This document shows positions 40,207 to 43,295 of a stretch of DNA of 43,295 bases, piece after piece; the first letter of the stretch is position 1, and each line of letters starts with the position of its first letter. The stretch is from NCBI RefSeq assembly GCF_000331005.1, contig NZ_AEJB01000346.1:1-43295 (forward strand), read 5' to 3'. The position numbers were made by a program, and so were the translations under genes. The notes beneath the pieces are model-generated. The model was not told the DNA's origin. It ran no database searches and saw only the letters and a program-made list of their open reading frames with translations. This stretch comes from Streptomyces turgidiscabies Car8. GTDB lineage: Bacteria > Actinomycetota > Actinomycetes > Streptomycetales > Streptomycetaceae.

Positions 40207-41763
40207 TCACCCGGCCGACTCTCCCGACGGCTCCAGGAACCCCTGCTCCACCAGCAACCTGATCTGCGCGGGCGTCCGGTCCCGCAGCGACACGGGGTCC
40301 TCGCCGACCAGCTGGGCGATGGCGTCGAGAATCCGCCCGGCGCTCAGCGTGCCGTCACACACCCCTGCGAAACCGGCGCCGACCGTGTCCACCTTGGTCG
40401 CCCGGCGCATCCCGCGGTTCTGGCGCAGCACCACGTGTTCCGGGTCCTCGGCACCGGGCAGCCCGACCTGTTCCTGCACCACCTCGTCCGCCAGTGCGAA
40501 GTGCGCGGCGAGCAGGGCGGCGTCGTCGTGCGCGCGCAGGTAGTCGACGCGCTCGAAGTGCGTCCGAACCGTGTCCCCGAGCGGCTGTTCGACGGGATGC
40601 GGCCACTCCTCCACGGTGATCGAAGGCTCACTCGCCCCCGTTCTCCGCAGCGTGATCCAGCCGAACCCGACCGACCTCACCTTGCGTGCCTCGAACTCGT
40701 CCAGCCACGCGTCGTACCGCGCCCGGTACTCCGCCGGGTCGGAGCGGTGGTCGCCGGCGTCGCGCAGCCACAGCTCGGCGTACTGCGTGACGTCCTGCAC
40801 CTCGCGCTGCACGATCCAGGCATCGCATCCGCGCGGCACCCAGGACCTCAGGCGGTCCTGCCAGTCCTCCCCTTCCACGTGCTGCCAGTTGGCGAGGAAC
40901 TGCGCGAATCCGCCCTCACGCAACCGCTCCCCCGACTCCTGAACGAGCGTGCGGCACAGATCGTCCCCGCCCATCCCGCCGTCCCGGTAGGTGAGCCGCG
41001 CGCCCGGTGAGATCACGAACGGCGGGTTGGAGACGATCAGGTCGTACGTCTCGTCCCCCCGGACCGGTTCGAAGAGCGAGCCCTCGCGCAGGTCGGCCGC
41101 CGGGGCACCGGAGAGGGCGAGCGTCAGCGCGGTGATGTGCAGGGCGCGGGGGTTGAGGTCGGTCGCCGTCACGCGTGTCGCGTGCCGGGCGGCGTGCAGC
41201 GCCTGGATCCCGGAGCCGGTACCGAGGTCGAGCGCGGAGGCGACCGGCGTACGGACGGTGATGCCGGCGAGGGTCGTGGAGGCCCCGCCCACCCCCAGCA
41301 CGACGCCCTCGTCCCGGCTGCCGATGCCACCGGCTCCGCCGACCGCGCACCCAAGGTCGGACACGATGAACCAGTCCTCGCCGTCCGGCCCCCCGTAGGG
41401 CCGTACGTCGACGGCGGCGGTCACCTCTCCGCCGCCCTCGGAGTCCTTGCCGACGGCGGCGAGCCACCCGCTCGCCACACAGTCGTCGACGGGCAGCACG
41501 GCCGCCACGCGCGCGTGGGACACGGGTTGCTGCAACAGGAACAGCCGCACGAGCAGTTCGAGCGGCGTGTCGCCACGGGTCGCCCGGAGCGCGGGCACGG
41601 TCTCGCTGCGCGCCAGGGCGGCGTACGCGGGCGCGCCGAGCAGGTCGAGCAGCCCGTCGGCGGTGAAGTCGGCGGCCAGAAGGGCGTCCCGAAGGCGCGC
41701 GGCGGTGTCGGGGCGGTCGGCGGAGGGCAGGGCGTGCAGGCTGGCGTTACTCACGCCTCCCAT
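40207..41763 (-). CDS. Class I SAM-dependent methyltransferase (HemK/PrmC-like catalytic core)
   Basis: 518 residues from ATG 41763; an ATG four codons upstream (41775) or a GTG three codons downstream are possible starts. Residues about 1-165 are a helical N-terminal domain (LFLLQQPVSHARVAAVLPVD). The Rossmann core has motif I ALDLGTGSGIQALHAARHA, an acidic strand end VTATDLNPRAL, and motif IV YDLIVSNPPFVISPG; NPPF is typical of enzymes that methylate amide or exocyclic nitrogens in proteins, rRNA or DNA. A C-terminal domain (about 340-518) with winged-helix-like stretches (FALADEVVQEQVGL; TPAQIRLLVEQGFLEP) follows. Substrate unknown. The frame continues upstream to 42,543 but that part overlaps the lipoprotein gene and is not coding. 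Confidence 0.85.
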   Translation of the reverse strand: MGGVSNASLHALPSADRPDTAARLRDALLAADFTADGLLDLLGAPAYAALARSETVPALRATRGDTPLELLVRLFLLQQPVSHARVAAVLPVDDCVASGWLAAVGKDSEGGGEVTAAVDVRPYGGPDGEDWFIVSDLGCAVGGAGGIGSRDEGVVLGVGGASTTLAGITVRTPVASALDLGTGSGIQALHAARHATRVTATDLNPRALHITALTLALSGAPAADLREGSLFEPVRGDETYDLIVSNPPFVISPGARLTYRDGGMGGDDLCRTLVQESGERLREGGFAQFLANWQHVEGEDWQDRLRSWVPRGCDAWIVQREVQDVTQYAELWLRDAGDHRSDPAEYRARYDAWLDEFEARKVRSVGFGWITLRRTGASEPSITVEEWPHPVEQPLGDTVRTHFERVDYLRAHDDAALLAAHFALADEVVQEQVGLPGAEDPEHVVLRQNRGMRRATKVDTVGAGFAGVCDGTLSAGRILDAIAQLVGEDPVSLRDRTPAQIRLLVEQGFLEPSGESAG

Positions 41764-41873
41764 TGTGTCCGCCATGCGGCTCGGCCGCGCACGCCTGTGG
41801 ACAGACATGCGCGGACATCCCGTACGCCTGTGGAAAACCTCCGCCGAAGCGGGAGTGAACCCGGCCGGAAAGG

Positions 41874-42470
41874 TCAGCCGGCGGCCGAGGAAGCCGCCGG
41901 GGACCCGGGAGACCCGGGGGAAGCAGGCGTCGACTTGCAGCTCTCCTGCTTGGCCATCGACTTGCCGACGTCGCCCTCCTCCAGGGCCTTCAGGGCGTCG
42001 TTGCCGCTCTGGCTGAGCTTGTCCAGCTGAGTGGCGACACCCTTGAGGCCGTCGGCGAACTTCGCCTGGTTCTTGATGTCGAGGCTGTCCACCTGCTTCT
42101 TCAGGCCCGCGTAGGAGGCCGAGATGTCGTTGAGCTCCTTGACGGCGTTCGTCTTCTTCGTCTCGCCGTCGTCGACGTTCGGGGCACCGGCGGTGTTCAC
42201 GGCCGTACCGATGGCCTTGTAGGCGTCCGCCATGTCCTGGAAGGCCTGTGCGTCGGTCTTCTGGACGGCCGCCGGGGTGCTGTTGTCCGAAGTCTCCTTC
42301 TGGATCGCGGCGTTGGCGGCCTCGATCTTCTGCGCCTGCGGTTTCACCGCGTCGCACACCTGCTTGGCCCAGGCATCCAGCTTCTCGTTGCCGTCGTCGC
42401 TGCTGCATCCCGACAGCGCCAGTACCAGTACCGCACCGCCGGACAGTGCGACCGCGAGCTTCTTGTTCAC
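41874..42470 (-). CDS. Small secreted lipoprotein, helical
   Basis: 198 residues from GTG 42470, preferred because GGAAGGGACC lies 8-10 nt upstream; ATG 42488 is the alternative. The lipoprotein signal is NKKLAVALSGGAVLVLALSGC, with the acylated Cys at about residue 22. The mature part is helical, with KLDAWAKQVCDAVKPQAQKI, AFQDMADAYKAIGTAVN and YAGLKKQVDSLDIKNQ, ending in a disordered Pro/Gly/Ser tail. Two further Cys (in QVCDAV and ESCKS) may form a disulfide. It is a common small lipoprotein upstream of the methyltransferase gene in streptomycetes; function unknown. Confidence 0.8.
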   Translation of the reverse strand: MNKKLAVALSGGAVLVLALSGCSSDDGNEKLDAWAKQVCDAVKPQAQKIEAANAAIQKETSDNSTPAAVQKTDAQAFQDMADAYKAIGTAVNTAGAPNVDDGETKKTNAVKELNDISASYAGLKKQVDSLDIKNQAKFADGLKGVATQLDKLSQSGNDALKALEEGDVGKSMAKQESCKSTPASPGSPGSPAASSAAG

Positions 42471-42552
42471 CGGATTGGTCCCTTCCATGGCTCTCGGCCC
42501 CGGAACATACACGCCAACTGGGCGACAACGACGCGACGGACATCCGGTTCGT

Positions 42553-43197
42553 ATGTTATTGCCACCATTTGCACCAAGAGGGAACCAAGGGAGAGAAGGC
42601 TCACGAAAATGGCGGGCAACCTACGCCGAGCGGGACGAGCTCTCGAATACTGTGCGCCGCGTCATGTTTGTCGGCGATCAGGATGCAGAGTTGCTGTTGC
42701 ACGTCGCCTATCCATTGTTGCGCCAGATGCCCAGTTCCCTGCGGGCGTACCACATCGACGACGAAGGGCAGATACGGTCTGCGGCGCAATCGCTCATAGC
42801 TCTGCTGACTCAGGACGTTTACCATTTCGAAGTACTGCCCGATCTCTATGATAGATGTCTGAACATCACCGAGGCTCTTGATTCGCGTCACGTGGATATT
42901 TATCTCAATCATGTGTTCCGACAGCTGATCCATGACATGCCCTCATTGACGGATAAAATGCTGGCCTCACTCTTGTGCAAGATCGCGGAACTCCCGGTGA
43001 GATATCCAAGTGAGTCGTCCAGCATTCTAGTTACTTGCCTGCACCAGGCACTGGAACGGGAAACCGACGACCACGAATTTAAATCTGCAATCACTGCGGT
43101 TCAGGAACGGATCCGCGGGGAAAACGCCCCCAGCTCTGGCAAAAATTCACATACAGCGCCGCAGCTCCCGAACCGAATTGGGAAACCGTCAACATAA
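42553..43197 (+). CDS. Unrecognised helical protein, lower GC than its neighbours
   Basis: 214 residues from ATG 42553; a shorter start at ATG 42664 (MFVGDQD) is possible and neither has a clear ribosome binding site. It is divergent from the lipoprotein gene. The sequence is helical with a regular Leu pattern: LLLHVAYPLLRQMPSSLRAY, SLIALLTQDVYHFEVLPDLY, LNHVFRQLIHDMPSLTDKML, LHQALERETDDHEF. It ends in a polar disordered tail. There is no signal peptide and no motif I recognise. From about 42,780 the DNA is clearly more AT-rich (for example GATATTTATCTCAATCATG), suggesting acquired DNA or the edge of another accessory insertion. A good purine-rich site precedes ATG 42609 in another frame, but that frame closes early and is less protein-like. 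Confidence 0.55.
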   Translation: MLLPPFAPRGNQGREGSRKWRATYAERDELSNTVRRVMFVGDQDAELLLHVAYPLLRQMPSSLRAYHIDDEGQIRSAAQSLIALLTQDVYHFEVLPDLYDRCLNITEALDSRHVDIYLNHVFRQLIHDMPSLTDKMLASLLCKIAELPVRYPSESSSILVTCLHQALERETDDHEFKSAITAVQERIRGENAPSSGKNSHTAPQLPNRIGKPST

Positions 43198-43277
43198 TTA
43201 CTCATCGACGTACAGGCGGAGCGGCCCGCCGACGTCAGTGACGCTGGCGAACGATGACTCAGGTGTCTTTGCTCATG

Positions 43278-43295
43278 GCGCTCCAAAGGGAGCGC
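43278..43295. terminator. Hairpin at the window edge
   Basis: GCGCTCC (43,278-43,284) pairs with GGAGCGC (43,289-43,295) around AAAG. It is about 80 nt past the stop of the 42,553 gene and could be its terminator; whatever follows is outside the window. Confidence 0.35.

Noticed and set aside
39686..40210. Extension of the small membrane protein to a 240-residue frame
   Set aside because: The added part is low-complexity Arg/Gly/Pro with no ribosome binding site; the 65-residue form has AGAGG and two clean membrane segments.
41764..42543. A 260-residue N-terminal extension of the methyltransferase
   Set aside because: It overlaps the lipoprotein gene in another frame and reads as Arg/Gly-rich nonsense.
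42609..42851. ATG 42609 with a good purine-rich site as an 80-residue gene
   Set aside because: Arg/Ala-rich product that closes early; the overlapping 42,553 frame is longer and more protein-like. A frameshift between them is possible but unsupported.
1..43295. CRISPR arrays
   Set aside because: No regularly spaced identical repeats of 24-40 bp with unique spacers; the short repeats found are 7-14 bp or coding-sequence periodicity.

Overview
The window is high-GC actinobacterial DNA, most likely Streptomyces. The codon use, the frequent GTG and TTG starts, and the gene order topA - tmk (fused to a membrane domain) - holB - secreted alpha/beta-hydrolase - tRNA-Thr all point that way. Positions from about 29,650 rightward look like conserved chromosome. 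They hold tRNA-Thr(CGT), a TAP-like lipoprotein hydrolase, the DNA polymerase III delta' subunit, a three-part thymidylate kinase, topoisomerase I, a small membrane protein, a large methyltransferase, a small lipoprotein and one unrecognised gene.

Everything left of the tRNA looks accessory. It holds two large secreted RHS polymorphic-toxin loci. Locus 1 (1-9,556, minus strand) runs LamG-domain secreted protein, then an RHS protein with an ADP-ribosyltransferase-like tip, then a small S1/OB-like protein cut by the window edge and placed where an immunity gene is expected. Locus 2 (13,227-28,721) is divergent. A LamG/ricin-lectin secreted protein and a modular beta-rich secreted protein run leftward. 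A 2,814-residue RHS protein and its candidate immunity protein run rightward. This RHS protein carries a bulb-type lectin insert, a ricin-type lectin insert, a HINT autoprocessing domain and an HNH-like nuclease tip.

The two loci are separated by a 43-bp exact copy of the tRNA-Thr 3' end (12,019-12,061; the intact tRNA copy is 29,649-29,691). Both copies have, on their left, a diverged but collinear flank: a GGCCACC doublet with 11-bp period, a core-like 10-mer exactly 134 bp from its counterpart in the core, and a shared segment about 60 bp out. The 12,019 copy also has a GGCCACC doublet on its right. I read this as two related tRNA-Thr-targeted islands integrated in tandem, each carrying an RHS toxin locus. 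No integrase is visible, so the right-hand island (about 12.0-29.7 kb) looks non-autonomous. A complete IS5-family element with a 3-bp target duplication sits just inside it. A decayed ISAs1-family transposase lies in the left island.

Together the accessory genes look like two secreted, Type VI-independent contact or diffusible toxin systems: a shell protein, a LamG partner, an exchangeable toxic tip and an adjacent immunity gene. The second is unusually rich in sugar-binding modules. Functional assignments for tips and immunity proteins are inferences from sequence patterns and gene order.
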